From Citrobacter werkmanii NBRC 105721 (GTDB lineage Bacteria; Pseudomonadota; Gammaproteobacteria; Enterobacterales; Enterobacteriaceae), in the NCBI GenBank assembly GCA_000759755.1, contig BBMW01000012.1, forward strand, positions 98,253-162,252: 64,000 nt of DNA. The letters run 5' to 3'. How positions within the stretch are numbered: the first letter of the stretch is position 1; every line of letters begins with the position of its first letter. The notes beneath the pieces are model-generated. The model was not told where the DNA came from. It was given only the letters and a program-made list of their open reading frames with translations, and ran no database searches. Shown here one piece after another: positions 25,315 through 38,080 of this stretch. A program made the position numbers and the translations under genes.

Positions 25315-25593
25315 TTACGTTGAGTGACGAACATTAAAACGCAACTGCCCTTCCAGCTCTTCTTCCGCTTCATCGAACAGTAATATTAATGCGCCGTATC
25401 GCCTGCGTAGTTTGTCCGGCAAATGGACAAATTCAATCTCCACCGGCAGCGGCAAGGCTTCTCCGGTAACGACCTCCCACAGAGAATCTAAATCGACCAC
25501 TTTTTCCCGGGCCAGACCAAATGCGCGCGTGAACTCGCGGTAGAAATCACCCTGGTCTTCAATCTCGTCAAAATCAAACGTATAGATGTTCAT
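25315..25593 (-). CDS. yhcO: barstar-family protein YhcO
   Basis: YhcO is a 92-residue protein of the barstar family, whose founding member inhibits the ribonuclease barnase. The sequence begins [21 protein letters not shown] and has the conserved [10 protein letters not shown] and acidic [14 protein letters not shown] segments; it is strongly acidic overall. No barnase-like gene is next to it. The target in enterobacteria is unknown, so the inhibitor role is only suggested by family. It converges on yhcN and is upstream of, but not clearly linked to, the aae operon. Confidence 0.88.
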   Translation of the reverse strand: MNIYTFDFDEIEDQGDFYREFTRAFGLAREKVVDLDSLWEVVTGEALPLPVEIEFVHLPDKLRRRYGALILLFDEAEEELEGQLRFNVRHST

Positions 25594-25673
25594 CTATAGC
25601 CACCATCCCGACGCCAGTCACTCTACGGACCACCAATATGCAGGGCCTCCCGCATTTCAGGTAAGTATAGTCA

Positions 25674-25701
25674 TAAAAAAACCGACGCTTCTGGCATCGG
25701 T
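25674..25701 (-). terminator. aaeXAB terminator
   Basis: On the minus strand ACCGATGC, loop CAGAA, GCGTCGGT (25681-25701, one G-T pair) is followed by seven Ts. It lies just past the aaeB stop and ends the aae operon before yhcO. Confidence 0.85.
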
Positions 25702-25710
25702 TTCTTGTGC

Positions 25711-27678
25711 TTAATTGCTGGTGAGCGCGTGCTGGTATTTGTGTAGCATCCCGCTGAGTCGTTTTACCGGTTCCGTCACCTGTGGAGGGGCTTGCCAGAT
25801 GATTAACTTCTCCTGATAGATCTCAAGCTCTTCCAGCAACTGGCTAAAGTAGCGTCGGCGTTTATCGTCATTTCCTGCTGAAATCACATGATCGGCGGTG
25901 CGACGCAGCTGGCGATGGAACGCAGATAAATCCTCATTTACCGGTATCGGCGCATCGCGCAGACGCTGATGCGCGATAATCATTGTCAGCGCCAGACGAA
26001 ACTTCGCCAGGTCGCCGGGGAATTTGTTCATCAGTAAAAACAGCTGCTGATAAAGCGCCGGAAGGTGGTTTTCTTTACGACGAACCACGTTGGTGGTCAT
26101 TGCCGCAACCGCCGCGGAGACAAACTGGTTGAGCAACACGCGACCGGTTCTGTCACGCGAGTTATCACGCACCAGCAGAATGACGAGAAACGCCAGCACA
26201 CAACCAACAATCTGTCCCAACGCACTGTCAAGAAACTGGCTAAAGTGGAAGGTCATAGGATTATCCAGCACGATGATATTAATGGTACTGGCCAGCGCCC
26301 CCATCGATCCCAATCGCCGTTTCTGCACCTCGATTCCAAGAAAGAACCCCAGCACCGCCAGGCTCAAACACAACAACAGCATACTTTGCTGCGTGTTGGG
26401 GATAATTACCAGAAAATAGAGCGCGCCGAGCGGTAATGCCGCCAGCGTACCGTAGATAAAGTCTATCGCCACCATCCGGGGGTTGGGTAAGCGCATTGCC
26501 AACGAGGTGACGACCGCAATCATAACCATCGCGCCGCTGCCGGATGTCCAGCCGGTCCACAGCCAGAACAAGGTTCCCAGCACACAGGAAAGGGTGGTGC
26601 GCCAGAAGTTGACCATCGCATGGTGACGTTCGGCTGATTCAACTTTAACCACCGGCTCGCCCTGCAGGATCTCTTCTTCCGTCGCGCTAATTTTTGTATT
26701 ACTCACCACACCGCGCTTCAGTAACAGGTAGCGCGTCGCCGCACCTGCCCAGCTATAAATCGTTACCGGTGTTTCACGTTCGCCGGTCCAGACAATTACC
26801 CGACGCATCCGCTTCAACTGTTTATGGACATCCTGCACCGTTTCAACCGGTGTGTCGAACAACTCGCGGAAGGTGTCAGTGATCAGTTCCGGGCGGGTAT
26901 TTTGAATAAGGTAAGTTTCACAGGACTGAGTAATAAGCGTGAGCGACAGCGTGTTTAATGCTTTGAGCCTGCGATTAGCACGCACCCAACGTGAAGACTC
27001 CATATTGAGGTTGCTGCGCATCCCCTCCAGCGCCGCCGTGCGACGGACTAAATCGCCCCAGGCTTTGTCCACTTCTTCACTGTCGCCATGCTTTATACAC
27101 AACTGCATAAGCTGATACTGCGCCACCAGCAGGCTGTCCAGTTCGACATCAATTTCCTGTTTCACCGAGCGGGGCGAAAAGAGCAGATCGGCAACAATGG
27201 CGCAAACAATCCCCATCACAATCTCGCTGCAACGTTCGAGCGCAAATTGCGGCGTCAACAGCGGTTCTGCCTGGATAGTAATGACGATGATCAGCGCCGT
27301 ATAGCCCGAAAGCCCCCAGGCATAGGAATTCTCGATCTTCACTAGCGACGAGATCCAGGTACAAAAACCGGCCCAGATACAACACACCAGGATCATCAAT
27401 AACGGGGCGCGGATCATGCTGATAATAATGATCAGTGCGGCAATACAGCCAATAAATGTCCCGACGATACGCAGCATCCCGCGATAGCGGATAGCGCCTG
27501 AATAGGGTTCCCCACCGGCGGCAAAAGCCGGGCCAGCGGCCACAATTGCCGCGGTCAACACCGCCCAGCGCGGGGTCTCAAGCTGAAAGTGAAAACCAAC
27601 GAACAGCGCCAGGACAATCGCGCACGCCAGTTTTACCGCGAAGCGGATATGCTGGTTGGCAATGGAAAAAATACCCAT
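25711..27678 (-). CDS. aaeB: p-hydroxybenzoic acid efflux inner-membrane subunit
   Basis: AaeB is the inner-membrane pump of the AaeAB efflux system, which exports aromatic carboxylic acids such as p-hydroxybenzoate. The 655-residue protein belongs to the FUSC/ArAE family. It has two halves, each with a block of about five or six membrane helices (about 15-170 and 360-520), and cytoplasmic regions after each. It follows aaeA by 5 bases, so the three genes aaeX-aaeA-aaeB form one operon. Length equals that of E. coli. Confidence 0.95.
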   Translation of the reverse strand: MGIFSIANQHIRFAVKLACAIVLALFVGFHFQLETPRWAVLTAAIVAAGPAFAAGGEPYSGAIRYRGMLRIVGTFIGCIAALIIIISMIRAPLLMILVCCIWAGFCTWISSLVKIENSYAWGLSGYTALIIVITIQAEPLLTPQFALERCSEIVMGIVCAIVADLLFSPRSVKQEIDVELDSLLVAQYQLMQLCIKHGDSEEVDKAWGDLVRRTAALEGMRSNLNMESSRWVRANRRLKALNTLSLTLITQSCETYLIQNTRPELITDTFRELFDTPVETVQDVHKQLKRMRRVIVWTGERETPVTIYSWAGAATRYLLLKRGVVSNTKISATEEEILQGEPVVKVESAERHHAMVNFWRTTLSCVLGTLFWLWTGWTSGSGAMVMIAVVTSLAMRLPNPRMVAIDFIYGTLAALPLGALYFLVIIPNTQQSMLLLCLSLAVLGFFLGIEVQKRRLGSMGALASTINIIVLDNPMTFHFSQFLDSALGQIVGCVLAFLVILLVRDNSRDRTGRVLLNQFVSAAVAAMTTNVVRRKENHLPALYQQLFLLMNKFPGDLAKFRLALTMIIAHQRLRDAPIPVNEDLSAFHRQLRRTADHVISAGNDDKRRRYFSQLLEELEIYQEKLIIWQAPPQVTEPVKRLSGMLHKYQHALTSN

Positions 27679-27683
27679 CGCAA

Positions 27684-28616
27684 TTAACCGAACTCGCGCA
27701 GGCGGTGCGCCATTTTACGGAAGAAGGATTCCTGACTGGCATCGCGATCCTGCTTACCGGTGATAACAACGGTAGCCGTCGTCCCGGCTGGCCACAGGGT
27801 TCCCTGCTGCTCATCAAGACGAATGCGCACCGGCACACGCTGTGCCAGACGAACCCATTCAAGATTGGAATCAATGGTCGCCATACCTTTTGCGTCCCGC
27901 GTGCTGCTGGCATTCGTTACGCCAGCCGCCACGCTATCAACGGTACCCTTCAACACATTATTGCTACCAAGCGGGGTAATTTCAGCGCGATATCCAGGGC
28001 GTACGCCTTCCAGCTTGGTTTCTTCCATATACGCCAGGACATAGAACGAATGCTGTTTTACCAACGCCACCGCCGTGGAGCCACGGGTAATAAATTCGCC
28101 GCTGTAGACATTCAGGTTAGTCACCCAACCATCCGCTGGAGCACGAATAACGGTACGTTCAAGATCCAATTTTGCCAGATCGCGGGTCGCTTGTGCCTTC
28201 GCCAACTGGTGTAATACGGTTTGCAGTACGTTGTTAGACTGATCAATCTCTTCACGAGACATGGCCTGCACGCCCAGACGGTTACGACGACCGGCTTCCT
28301 GACGTTTTTCCTGCGCCAGAACCTGGTAATAAGAGACGTCGGCTTCGGCCTGTTCGAGGGCTTTTTGATAGCGCGGCTGGTCGATGGTAAACAGGACCTG
28401 ATCCTTTTTCACCAGTTGGTTATCATGGACGTTAACGTTGGAAATAAGACCCGCAACGTCCGGCGCAATGGCGACGACATCTGCGCTGAAACGCGCGTCA
28501 CGCGTCCACGGCGACTCGGTGTAGAACACCCATGCGCGGAAAATAGCGATGAAGGCCAGAATGACCAGTACGAGAGTCATGGCCGTACGGGAGAGTTTTT
28601 TTGTTAGTGTTTTCAC
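27684..28616 (-). CDS. aaeA: p-hydroxybenzoic acid efflux membrane-fusion subunit
   Basis: AaeA is the periplasmic adaptor (HlyD/membrane fusion family) that links AaeB to an outer-membrane channel. The 310-residue protein has an N-terminal membrane anchor (about 10-30, [20 protein letters not shown]). The biotinyl-lipoyl-like half motif is [21 protein letters not shown], followed by a helical hairpin and the matching [15 protein letters not shown]. It sits between aaeX and aaeB. Length matches E. coli. Confidence 0.95.
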   Translation of the reverse strand: MKTLTKKLSRTAMTLVLVILAFIAIFRAWVFYTESPWTRDARFSADVVAIAPDVAGLISNVNVHDNQLVKKDQVLFTIDQPRYQKALEQAEADVSYYQVLAQEKRQEAGRRNRLGVQAMSREEIDQSNNVLQTVLHQLAKAQATRDLAKLDLERTVIRAPADGWVTNLNVYSGEFITRGSTAVALVKQHSFYVLAYMEETKLEGVRPGYRAEITPLGSNNVLKGTVDSVAAGVTNASSTRDAKGMATIDSNLEWVRLAQRVPVRIRLDEQQGTLWPAGTTATVVITGKQDRDASQESFFRKMAHRLREFG

Positions 28617-28623
28617 TTCAACC

Positions 28624-28827
28624 TCAAACGAACAGGCGCGTTATTAAATAGAACAGGCAGCAATACAGCGCGGTGTTAAACAGAGCCGGATGCCAGACAA
28701 AATCATAGATGCCAGTGGGAACCAGCACCCGGCGCACCAGCCAGAAAATCGCCAGTGACAAAAGCAATTCGAAAAAAATCGGTGGGAAGGACAAACCAAA
28801 CACCACGATAACGGGAAACAGACTCAT
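28624..28827 (-). CDS. aaeX: small membrane protein AaeX
   Basis: AaeX is a 67-residue protein with two predicted membrane helices (about 5-30, [20 protein letters not shown], and 45-65), the first gene of the aae efflux operon. It is conserved in the operon but its role in efflux is unproven. The ATG at 28827 has weak upstream purines. The gene ends 7 bases before aaeA. Confidence 0.9.
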   Translation of the reverse strand: MSLFPVIVVFGLSFPPIFFELLLSLAIFWLVRRVLVPTGIYDFVWHPALFNTALYCCLFYLITRLFV

Positions 28828-29011
28828 GTTGACCTTGGTAGCTTAAGAGAGTGCAGGTGATAGATTTTCTAGCGTATGTCACCGCAGAGAAGGGCAAGGA
28901 TGAGCCAGGCGAGAGCGACATAGCCGTTATTTGAATAATAATATATTAACGTAACTGTTATGCTGTTATCTATATTATGTGATCTAAATCACTTTTAAGC
29001 CAGAGTGAATA
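28828..29011. promoter_or_regulatory. divergent aaeX/aaeR promoter region
   Basis: The 184-base spacer lies between the efflux operon and its LysR-type regulator, the usual place for the AaeR binding site. It contains the dyad TTATT-TG-AATAA (28927-28938), a candidate LysR-type site. The exact operator is not proven here. Confidence 0.5.
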
Positions 29012-29941
29012 ATGGAACGATTAAAACGTATGTCGGTGTTCGCCAAAGTTGTCGAACTGGGCTCCTTCACCGCCGCCGCAAGACAGCTGCAAATGAGCGT
29101 TTCATCGATAAGCCAGACGGTCTCTAAACTGGAAGATGAACTACAGGTCAAGCTGCTAAACCGCAGTACGCGCAGCATTGGGCTAACCGAAGCCGGTAAA
29201 ATTTATTATCAGGGCTGCCGTCGAATGCTGCACGAAGCGCAGGATGTGCATGAGCAGCTGTATGCCTTTAATAACACTCCTATCGGCACGTTGCGTATTG
29301 GCTGTTCTTCAACCATGGCACAAAATGTCCTCGCCGGGCTGACGGCGAAAATGCTGAAAGAGTACCCCGGCCTGACGGTAAATCTGGTCACCGGCATCCC
29401 GGCACCGGATTTAATTGCTGATGGCCTGGATGTGGTTATCCGCGTCGGCGCGTTACAAGACTCCAGCCTGTTTTCACGTCGTCTGGGAGCCATGCCGATG
29501 GTGGTCTGCGCCGCTAAAAGTTATCTCGCCCAGTTTGGCGTCCCGGAAAAACCTGCCGATCTCAGCAATCACTCATGGCTGGAATACAGCGTTCGCCCGG
29601 ATAATGAATTCGAGCTTATCGCCCCGGAGGGGATCTCCACCCGCCTGATTCCAGAGGGGCGCTTCGTCACTAACGATCCGATGACGCTGGTGCGCTGGCT
29701 GGCCGCAGGCGCGGGCATTGCTTATGTACCATTGATGTGGGTGATCAATGAGATCAATCGCGGCGAAGTGGAGATCCTGCTTCCCCGCTACCAGTCGGAT
29801 CCGCGTCCGGTCTATGCGCTGTATACCGAAAAAGACAAACTGCCGCTTAAGGTTCAGGTAGTAATTAACTATCTGACGGATTATTTTGTCGATGTGGCGC
29901 AGCTGTTCCAGGGAATGTATGGTCGAGGGAAAGAGAAATAA
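29012..29941 (+). CDS. aaeR: LysR-type activator of the aae efflux operon
   Basis: AaeR is a LysR-family regulator that activates aaeXAB in response to aromatic carboxylic acids. The 309-residue protein has an N-terminal winged helix (MERLKRMSVFAKVVELGSFT, then AAARQLQMSVSSISQTVSKLEDEL) and a C-terminal periplasmic-binding-protein-like effector domain (about 90-300). It is divergent from aaeX, the standard arrangement for a LysR regulator and its target. Length equals E. coli AaeR. Confidence 0.95.
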   Translation: MERLKRMSVFAKVVELGSFTAAARQLQMSVSSISQTVSKLEDELQVKLLNRSTRSIGLTEAGKIYYQGCRRMLHEAQDVHEQLYAFNNTPIGTLRIGCSSTMAQNVLAGLTAKMLKEYPGLTVNLVTGIPAPDLIADGLDVVIRVGALQDSSLFSRRLGAMPMVVCAAKSYLAQFGVPEKPADLSNHSWLEYSVRPDNEFELIAPEGISTRLIPEGRFVTNDPMTLVRWLAAGAGIAYVPLMWVINEINRGEVEILLPRYQSDPRPVYALYTEKDKLPLKVQVVINYLTDYFVDVAQLFQGMYGRGKEK

Positions 29942-29952
29942 GAAGAGTCCTG

Positions 29953-30014
29953 GCCGGATAAGGCGTTAACGCCGCATCCGGCAAGATGCCCGATGGCACT
30001 GACGCTTATCGGGC
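29953..30014. repeat. BIME of two REP units between aaeR and tldD
   Basis: Two REP-type hairpins lie in the short gap between convergent genes: GCCGGATAAGGCG...GCATCCGGC (29953-29982) and GCCCGATGGC...TTATCGGGC (29988-30014). They probably stabilise or end both transcripts. Confidence 0.8.
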
Positions 30015-30027
30015 CTGGATCATGATG

Positions 30028-31485
<1,458 letters not shown>

Positions 31486-31497
31486 TCATTTAATTCT

Positions 31498-31576
31498 GCC
31501 GGATGGCGGCAAAAACGCCTTATCCGGCCTACGTTGTTAGGCTACTGTAGGCCGGATAAGCGCTGCTCCATCCGGC
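31498..31576. repeat. BIME between yhdP and tldD
   Basis: Two inverted REP units, GCCGGATGGCGG...TTATCCGGC (31498-31528) and GCCGGATAAGCG...CATCCGGC (31551-31576), surround a short linker in the yhdP-tldD gap. This is a typical paired BIME. Confidence 0.85.
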
Positions 31577-31620
31577 AATACTATGTACTGAGATTGGGGC
31601 AATTACTTGCCCCCGTCAAA

Positions 31621-34600
31621 TCATTGCTGGCTTTCTTTGCGCGGCTGACGCAGAACTTCGTTAATCTGCGGCTTATCAACCGGACCGGTGATACGGTAAC
31701 GCAGAATCGAAACTTTACTCCACAGCGGTCCCAGAACCTTACTGGCGGCAAACACCGCCGCGCCGACAATCGGGTTAACGGCGAACGCGGCGGCAACCCC
31801 AACGGTGGCAGAAATTTCAGGTGCGACAACCGCTTCCATATCCAGTTCACGGCGTACCAGATTCACCGAGCCTTTCATCGCGATGTCGGCTTCCAGACCG
31901 TCCACCAGCGTGTCGTCGGTATGCATCACGCCATCTTTAATCCACGCCGTGCTGCGAATAGAGTCGAAATAGAAGCCTTCACTGAAGGTATCGCTAAAAT
32001 CAAAGCGCAGTTTACGTAGCAACGCGTCAAAGCTTAACAAGCGTAACAGCTGCCCCGCATGTCCGGTACTAAGTTCGGTAAGTTCACCTTTGCCCAACCG
32101 GGTGCGCAAAATCCCATTCAGCGACGCTTCATCCGGATCCCACGGTGGATTACGCCAGTGCAGGTCGTACTCCACATTGAATGAAGAGTTACGAATCGGC
32201 GTCGATACGCCAAAGAAACCGGCGGCAGAGTCAATTTTTTTGCCGTTCAGTTTTCCCTTCAGTGACGTACGCTCTTTACCCGGCACATTCACCCATTCGC
32301 CGTCGGCTGTCAGTCTGGCAAAGCCGGTATCCAACAGACCGTTGCTCAACGTGAGCGTATCGCCTTTGATCGCCACATCGGCATCAATACGTCCATATTT
32401 CTGTCCCCACAGCCAACACTCTGCACAGCGGAGCTGAACATCCGGCCAGCCACGAAAGCTGACGTTATTGATGGTAGAGAAAGGCGACGCTGGCGCTGTA
32501 CCGGGAGACGGCTTTGCGGCGCTCGGGTTGTAATAAAGATATTTAATGTTCGCCAGCCACGGGGCGTTATTGCGCATAGCCAGCGTGGCGTTAATCTCAC
32601 GCCCCTGCGCCTGCACGCTGGAACCGCTGCCCGAAGGCTCAGACACAATACTCAAATTATTCCACTGCTGCCCCCCCAGAGACAACGATGGCGTACGTAC
32701 CGTGATACGCTGTGGGAAGTTGGCGTTCGAGCCAACGTTATCCGCAGCGCCTTTCTGGAACAATGCCAGCCATTGCGCGCCATCCATAGGGGGAAGATTG
32801 AGTTCAATGCCTTGCTGATCGGGTAATGCGGGCACGGTGCGGCTTTCCGACGTCCAGATAGCGCGGTCAAGGGTCAGCTTCTGATTCAGCAGCCAGTGAC
32901 TGTTAAAGTGATTCTTGCTCCCTGCGTTGCCGATGAGATCAAAGCTACGCAGATTGCCGTTGGCTTTCACGTTTACCGGCAGAGCCTCGCCGGCCGCCTT
33001 ATTCAGTGGAGCGGGTAAGTGACTACTTACATTCTTCAGGTCACTCTTTAACGCAATGTCGTAGGTCGCCCCGGCATGGTACGGAAGATTGATGCCCACC
33101 TTGCCATTCCACGCCATACTGCCGCTTAACGCATCGTTCACCTGCGGCGGCAAAATCCCCATACGGTTTGGCTGCCAGTCGCCTTGCAGATTCACCGCCA
33201 CCTGATAGGCTTTAGCCCCTTCGGTAGTGGAAAAGTCGACGTTCAGCGGCTGATTAAACCAGTTTGCCGTCATCGGCTCGCTCTGCAGATCGCCGTTCAC
33301 AAAGCTGAATTTACCGGTCAAATTCTTCAACGTGCTGTCGAGCGGTTTAATAAACAGACTGTTATTACGCAGATTGACGTCACCTTTGGCCGTAACCAGC
33401 GAGCCATCCAACGGGATATCGAGATGTAAGCGAGCATTCACATCTCCATCAATCTGCAACTGTTCAAGCGTGGCGCCAAGAGAATCTTTTAGCGGCGTAT
33501 CATCAAAATAAGGTCCAACCGCTTTGCCCGGCCCGTTGATGTCGGCATCAATCAGCAGCTTTTCTTTTGCATAGTCGGGAATATTGGCCGTCAGGTTACT
33601 GGCTTTTACGCCGCCTAAATTAACGCCATCCGTTTTCATCCACAGACCGTCGTTAATGAAGTTCAGTTCAATATTGAGGTCAGTCAACGCAGGCCAGTCG
33701 GGCTGGAAGGCGAATTTAGCATTGCGTAGCGGCACCAGGACCTGAAACTGCCCTTCATTGTGCAGATACGGGAACAAATGCGGGTTGCCGCCATACACCA
33801 GCGTGGCATTATCCGCTTCGCCACCCTGAATCGCGCCGCTGAGGTAGTCAACCAGCTCTTTGCCCATCAGATTTTCCGGGAAGTAGCGCCAGGCCTGAGA
33901 GCCGTCATCAGTACTGATCCCCGCCAGAATGCCTAACCATGGCTCGTCACCGGTCGGTTGCAGATAGCGAAAACCTCCGCGCGCATGTACCGCTTTCGCT
34001 TTGACATCAATGTTGCGCCCATCTAACTGAAAACCTTTATCATTCTTCAGCCAGCTTAGCGTCGCCACGCCGTTTTCTATTTCCAATGGTGCGCGGAAGA
34101 CAGTCTCATACGGCATGCGGGCTTGCTTGATGGAGGCAGTAAGCGCACCATTTTCCACGCTGCCCGCCAGCGTACCAGAGAAATGCTCAGCCCCCGGTAA
34201 CAACTTCCACTGTTTCCAGGCCAAATTGGTCCATGCAGACTGAAAGCGGGTTTTTTCTGTCGCCTGTAACGGGATATCCAGCGCCAGCACATCTATTTTG
34301 CCGCTCGGCTGCGTGGCGCGCCAAATATCACCCAGCGCAGGCGATAACCTTGAGGCCATCGGGCGCAACCCTTCTAATCCAGCCAGTTCCAGATTACTGG
34401 CACGAATACGAAGCTCGTCGCTGCGCTTGTTATTCTCACCACCGACTTCCCGCTCCGGGATCCAGGCCAGCGTTAACGCACCGCTCGGCCAGGGTTTATC
34501 ATCCATGGTGATACGGGTATCGGGAATAGAGAATTGCCAGCCCGGTTGTTCCCGGCTGATGTGCGCCGTCAGGTTATCAACAGAGAGCGTATGCGTGCGG

Positions 34601-35421
34601 TTTTCACCCAGCCAGCTGGCACCGCCTTTTTTCAGCCAGACATCCCCCCCGGAGACGACGCCTTTATTGATCGTCATCCATGCTTCCAGGCTAAAACGCG
34701 CGGTTTGCAGCGCGACATTATCCTGCATCCATTTGCCCAGCCACGGTTTGACGTCAATGTCGTCGGCCTGCAACCAGACCCGACCATTATTCAATAGCCC
34801 ATTATCGTCGCGCAGATCCATGCGCACCTGCATAACGCCATGCTGCCCAGTCAGACTGGAAAGACTGACCTGACCCTCAGCACGATGCCGGTTTTTACCG
34901 TTCAGCCAGGTAAGCTGAGGAATCGCCAGTTCCGCGCGCTGGCCTGAGAGGGTTAAAAAGCTAATTTGACTGTCGCGGAGATCGAAATGATCAAACTGAC
35001 GCAGGAAGAGATCGCTGAGGTGACCCGCTTCAATTCCATCTCCGCTTTCACTACTCTGGATGGGGGTATTGGTGCGCAACTGCAGTTGCCAGAAGGTGAG
35101 ATCGCGAAACTGCCAGCGCATGTGCAACAAACTTTGCCAGACATCCAGCGCTAACGTGACGCGTTTTACCGAAAACTCACCGCCGTCTTTGAGCTGCGCG
35201 TGGATATCACGCGCCTCAAGCGTAGGGCCGAAATTTTGCCAGTTGGCGGAAAGTTGGCTGGCAGAAACGGGCAGACCGGTCGCGGATTCAATCTTACTGA
35301 GAATGGCCGGACGCCAGCTATCAAGATGAGGTAGCGCAAGGCGTAGTCCACTGACCAGCAGCGCTGCAATGACAACGAATGCGGCTCCAGTGAGCAGTAA
35401 TATCCCCGGCAATCGCCTCAC
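31621..35421 (-). CDS. yhdP: AsmA-like phospholipid transport protein YhdP
   Basis: YhdP is one of the three large AsmA-like proteins (with TamB and YdbH) that carry phospholipids from the inner to the outer membrane across the periplasm. The 1266-residue protein has one N-terminal membrane anchor (about 5-30, GILLLTGAAFVVIAALLVSG). A very long beta-rich region follows, and the DUF3971/AsmA-C segment near the end includes LNGILRTRLGKGELTELSTG. Length equals E. coli YhdP. It lies downstream of rng with a REP element between them. Confidence 0.94.
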   Translation of the reverse strand: MRRLPGILLLTGAAFVVIAALLVSGLRLALPHLDSWRPAILSKIESATGLPVSASQLSANWQNFGPTLEARDIHAQLKDGGEFSVKRVTLALDVWQSLLHMRWQFRDLTFWQLQLRTNTPIQSSESGDGIEAGHLSDLFLRQFDHFDLRDSQISFLTLSGQRAELAIPQLTWLNGKNRHRAEGQVSLSSLTGQHGVMQVRMDLRDDNGLLNNGRVWLQADDIDVKPWLGKWMQDNVALQTARFSLEAWMTINKGVVSGGDVWLKKGGASWLGENRTHTLSVDNLTAHISREQPGWQFSIPDTRITMDDKPWPSGALTLAWIPEREVGGENNKRSDELRIRASNLELAGLEGLRPMASRLSPALGDIWRATQPSGKIDVLALDIPLQATEKTRFQSAWTNLAWKQWKLLPGAEHFSGTLAGSVENGALTASIKQARMPYETVFRAPLEIENGVATLSWLKNDKGFQLDGRNIDVKAKAVHARGGFRYLQPTGDEPWLGILAGISTDDGSQAWRYFPENLMGKELVDYLSGAIQGGEADNATLVYGGNPHLFPYLHNEGQFQVLVPLRNAKFAFQPDWPALTDLNIELNFINDGLWMKTDGVNLGGVKASNLTANIPDYAKEKLLIDADINGPGKAVGPYFDDTPLKDSLGATLEQLQIDGDVNARLHLDIPLDGSLVTAKGDVNLRNNSLFIKPLDSTLKNLTGKFSFVNGDLQSEPMTANWFNQPLNVDFSTTEGAKAYQVAVNLQGDWQPNRMGILPPQVNDALSGSMAWNGKVGINLPYHAGATYDIALKSDLKNVSSHLPAPLNKAAGEALPVNVKANGNLRSFDLIGNAGSKNHFNSHWLLNQKLTLDRAIWTSESRTVPALPDQQGIELNLPPMDGAQWLALFQKGAADNVGSNANFPQRITVRTPSLSLGGQQWNNLSIVSEPSGSGSSVQAQGREINATLAMRNNAPWLANIKYLYYNPSAAKPSPGTAPASPFSTINNVSFRGWPDVQLRCAECWLWGQKYGRIDADVAIKGDTLTLSNGLLDTGFARLTADGEWVNVPGKERTSLKGKLNGKKIDSAAGFFGVSTPIRNSSFNVEYDLHWRNPPWDPDEASLNGILRTRLGKGELTELSTGHAGQLLRLLSFDALLRKLRFDFSDTFSEGFYFDSIRSTAWIKDGVMHTDDTLVDGLEADIAMKGSVNLVRRELDMEAVVAPEISATVGVAAAFAVNPIVGAAVFAASKVLGPLWSKVSILRYRITGPVDKPQINEVLRQPRKESQQ

Positions 35422-35474
35422 GCGCCTCTCCTTGTCTGCAAAAAAATGTGACTCACACCCCTTGAGTGTATATT

Positions 35475-35505
35475 GCCGGATGGCTGCGCTTGCGCCTTAT
35501 CCGGC
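35475..35505. repeat. REP element between rng and yhdP
   Basis: GCCGGATGGCTGCG...CGCCTTATCCGGC (35475-35505) is a single REP hairpin in the gap between the two leftward genes. Confidence 0.8.
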
Positions 35506-35531
35506 CTACATGCGCTGGTGCTACTACTCAA

Positions 35532-37001
35532 TTACATCATTACGACGTCGAACTGCTCCTGGTTATAGAGCGGTTCAACCTGGACTTTGACCTGTTTACC
35601 CACAAAGATTTCGACTTCTGCCAGCGCATGCGACTCTTCGCCTTTCAGGGTTTCCGCCACTGCCGGAGATGCATAAACCAGGAAGCGATCGGAGTCGTAT
35701 GCATGGTGTACGCGGACAATTTCGCGCATGATTTCATAGCATACTGTTTCCACCGTTTTCACGGTACCGCGTCCATGGCAGGTAGGGCACTCATTGCACA
35801 GCACATGCTCCACGCTTTCACGCGTACGCTTGCGCGTCATCTCTACCAGGCCCAGCTGTGAAAAACCGTTAATACTGGTTTTTACGCGGTCCTTGCTCAG
35901 AGCCTGCTCCAGAGAGTGCAACACCCGGCGCCGATGGTCTTCATTATTCATGTCGATAAAATCGATAATGATAATGCCGCCCAGATTACGCAAACGCAGC
36001 TGACGCGCAATGGCCTGCGTTGCTTCAATATTAGTATTAAAAATAGTGTCGTCGAGATTACGATGTCCAACAAACGCGCCGGTATTGATATCCACGGTGG
36101 TCATCGCTTCGGTTTGATCGATGATCAAATAGCCGCCGGATTTCAGCTCAACTTTGCGTTCAAGCGCGCGCTGGATTTCATTCTCAACGTCAAAGAGATC
36201 GAAAATGGGCTGACGTCCGCTGTAATGCTCCAGCTTGCTGGTCATCTCGGGAATGTACTCCGCCGTAAATTCCAGCAACGCCTCATAGGTCAGGCGAGAG
36301 TCGACGCGGATCCGATCAAGCTGGGCATCGGCAAAATCACGCAAAACGCGCTGCGCCAGCGCCAGTTCGCCATACATCTGATAGCGCGTTTGCGGGCGTT
36401 TTTTGCGCTCCATGACTTTCGTCCAGACGCGCTTCAGGTAGGCAGCATCCGAGGCCAGATCCTCTTCGCATACGCCTTCCGCCGCCGTACGAATGATAAA
36501 TCCGCCCTGCTCATCACAGTAATCGGCAACCACTTTTTTCAGGCGTTCGCGTTCGGTTTCGCTTTCGATACGTTGGGAAACGCCAACGTGCGATGCACCC
36601 GGCATAAATACAAGATAACGGGAAGGCAGCGTAATGTCCGTCGTCAGGCGGGCGCCCTTAGTTCCCAGTGGATCTTTTACCACCTGCACCATCAAATCCT
36701 GGCCCTGGCGAACCAGTTCAGAAATGTCGCGTACGGTGAACTGTTTTTGTTCTTCACCGGCCACGCATTCGGTATGCGGCATGATGTCTGAAGCGTGAAG
36801 AAATGCGGCTTTATCCAGTCCAATATCTACAAAAGCCGCCTGCATACCCGGAAGCACACGACTTACACGACCTTTGTAGATATTGCCTACGATTCCACGT
36901 CGCGCCTCACGTTCAATATGAATTTCCTGCAGAATACCGCCATCAATGTAAGCCACCCGTGTTTCCGATGGCGTTACGTTTACCAACAATTCAGCCGTCA
37001 T
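35532..37001 (-). CDS. rng: ribonuclease G
   Basis: RNase G is an endonuclease that trims the 5' end of 16S rRNA and decays some mRNAs. The 489-residue protein starts [20 protein letters not shown]. Parts in order are the S1 RNA-binding domain (about 38-120, [20 protein letters not shown]), the DNase I-like catalytic domain with TVDINTG and IIIIDFIDM supplying the metal aspartates, and the zinc-link [11 protein letters not shown]. The start at 37001 follows AAAGGGAT and gives the E. coli length; a start six codons upstream is less likely. It overlaps the end of yhdE by 11 bases. Confidence 0.96.
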   Translation of the reverse strand: MTAELLVNVTPSETRVAYIDGGILQEIHIEREARRGIVGNIYKGRVSRVLPGMQAAFVDIGLDKAAFLHASDIMPHTECVAGEEQKQFTVRDISELVRQGQDLMVQVVKDPLGTKGARLTTDITLPSRYLVFMPGASHVGVSQRIESETERERLKKVVADYCDEQGGFIIRTAAEGVCEEDLASDAAYLKRVWTKVMERKKRPQTRYQMYGELALAQRVLRDFADAQLDRIRVDSRLTYEALLEFTAEYIPEMTSKLEHYSGRQPIFDLFDVENEIQRALERKVELKSGGYLIIDQTEAMTTVDINTGAFVGHRNLDDTIFNTNIEATQAIARQLRLRNLGGIIIIDFIDMNNEDHRRRVLHSLEQALSKDRVKTSINGFSQLGLVEMTRKRTRESVEHVLCNECPTCHGRGTVKTVETVCYEIMREIVRVHHAYDSDRFLVYASPAVAETLKGEESHALAEVEIFVGKQVKVQVEPLYNQEQFDVVMM

Positions 37002-37584
37002 GTTTATCCCTTTGCTCACGCAGTGCGTTAAAATTGGTCAGCAACTCATACGTTTCTACCAGCGGTAAGCCGACTACGGCGTGATAGCTGCCATTTATCT
37101 TCCTGACAAAACAGCCACCCAACCCTTGAATACCGTATGCACCTGCTTTATCCATTGGTTCACCGCTGGCAACATAACCCGCGATGTCCTCATCGGTGAG
37201 TGCTCTGAACGTCACTTCCGTCACTACCAGACAGTCCAGACTGTGCTGGCGATCGGCTAATGCCACGGCGGTCATGACCTGATGCGTGTTGCCCGACAGT
37301 TTACGCAGCATTGCGGCGGCATGGGCGGCGTCGTGCGGTTTTTCCAACACTTCGCCGTTAAGAATAACAATGGTATCCGCACCCAATACCGGCAAATCGC
37401 GCTGCGCCAGCGCAACGCCAGCCTGCGCTTTTTCGCGCGCCAGACGAGAAACGTACTGCTGCGCGCTTTCCTGCGGGTGCCGCTGTTCTTCAATCCCAGG
37501 AATCAGCCGTTCAAACGTAACACCAAGTTGAGCGAGCAGTTCCTGACGACGTGGAGAACCTGAAGCAAGATACAGAGTATTCAT
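36991..37584 (-). CDS. yhdE: Maf-family nucleotide pyrophosphatase YhdE
   Basis: YhdE is a Maf/Ham1-superfamily enzyme that hydrolyses dTTP, UTP and modified pyrimidine triphosphates, a house-cleaning role. The 197-residue protein begins [20 protein letters not shown] with the family SxSPRR motif and contains [17 protein letters not shown] and [13 protein letters not shown]. The start at 37584 follows AAGG and matches the E. coli length; a start seven codons upstream is not favoured. Its end overlaps rng and it starts 7 bases after the mreD stop, so mreBCD-yhdE-rng can be one transcript. Confidence 0.94.
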   Translation of the reverse strand: MNTLYLASGSPRRQELLAQLGVTFERLIPGIEEQRHPQESAQQYVSRLAREKAQAGVALAQRDLPVLGADTIVILNGEVLEKPHDAAHAAAMLRKLSGNTHQVMTAVALADRQHSLDCLVVTEVTFRALTDEDIAGYVASGEPMDKAGAYGIQGLGGCFVRKINGSYHAVVGLPLVETYELLTNFNALREQRDKHDG

Positions 37585-37591
37585 ATCAACC

Positions 37592-38080
<489 letters not shown>

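Noticed and set aside
25315-25593. yhcO as half of a barnase-barstar toxin-antitoxin pair
   Set aside because: No ribonuclease gene lies next to it; yhcN is a secreted DUF1471 protein on the opposite strand and is not a barnase.
35916-36791. A 291-codon open frame antisense to rng
   Set aside because: It is fully contained in the RNase G gene, whose protein is unmistakable; the opposite frame has no known domain.
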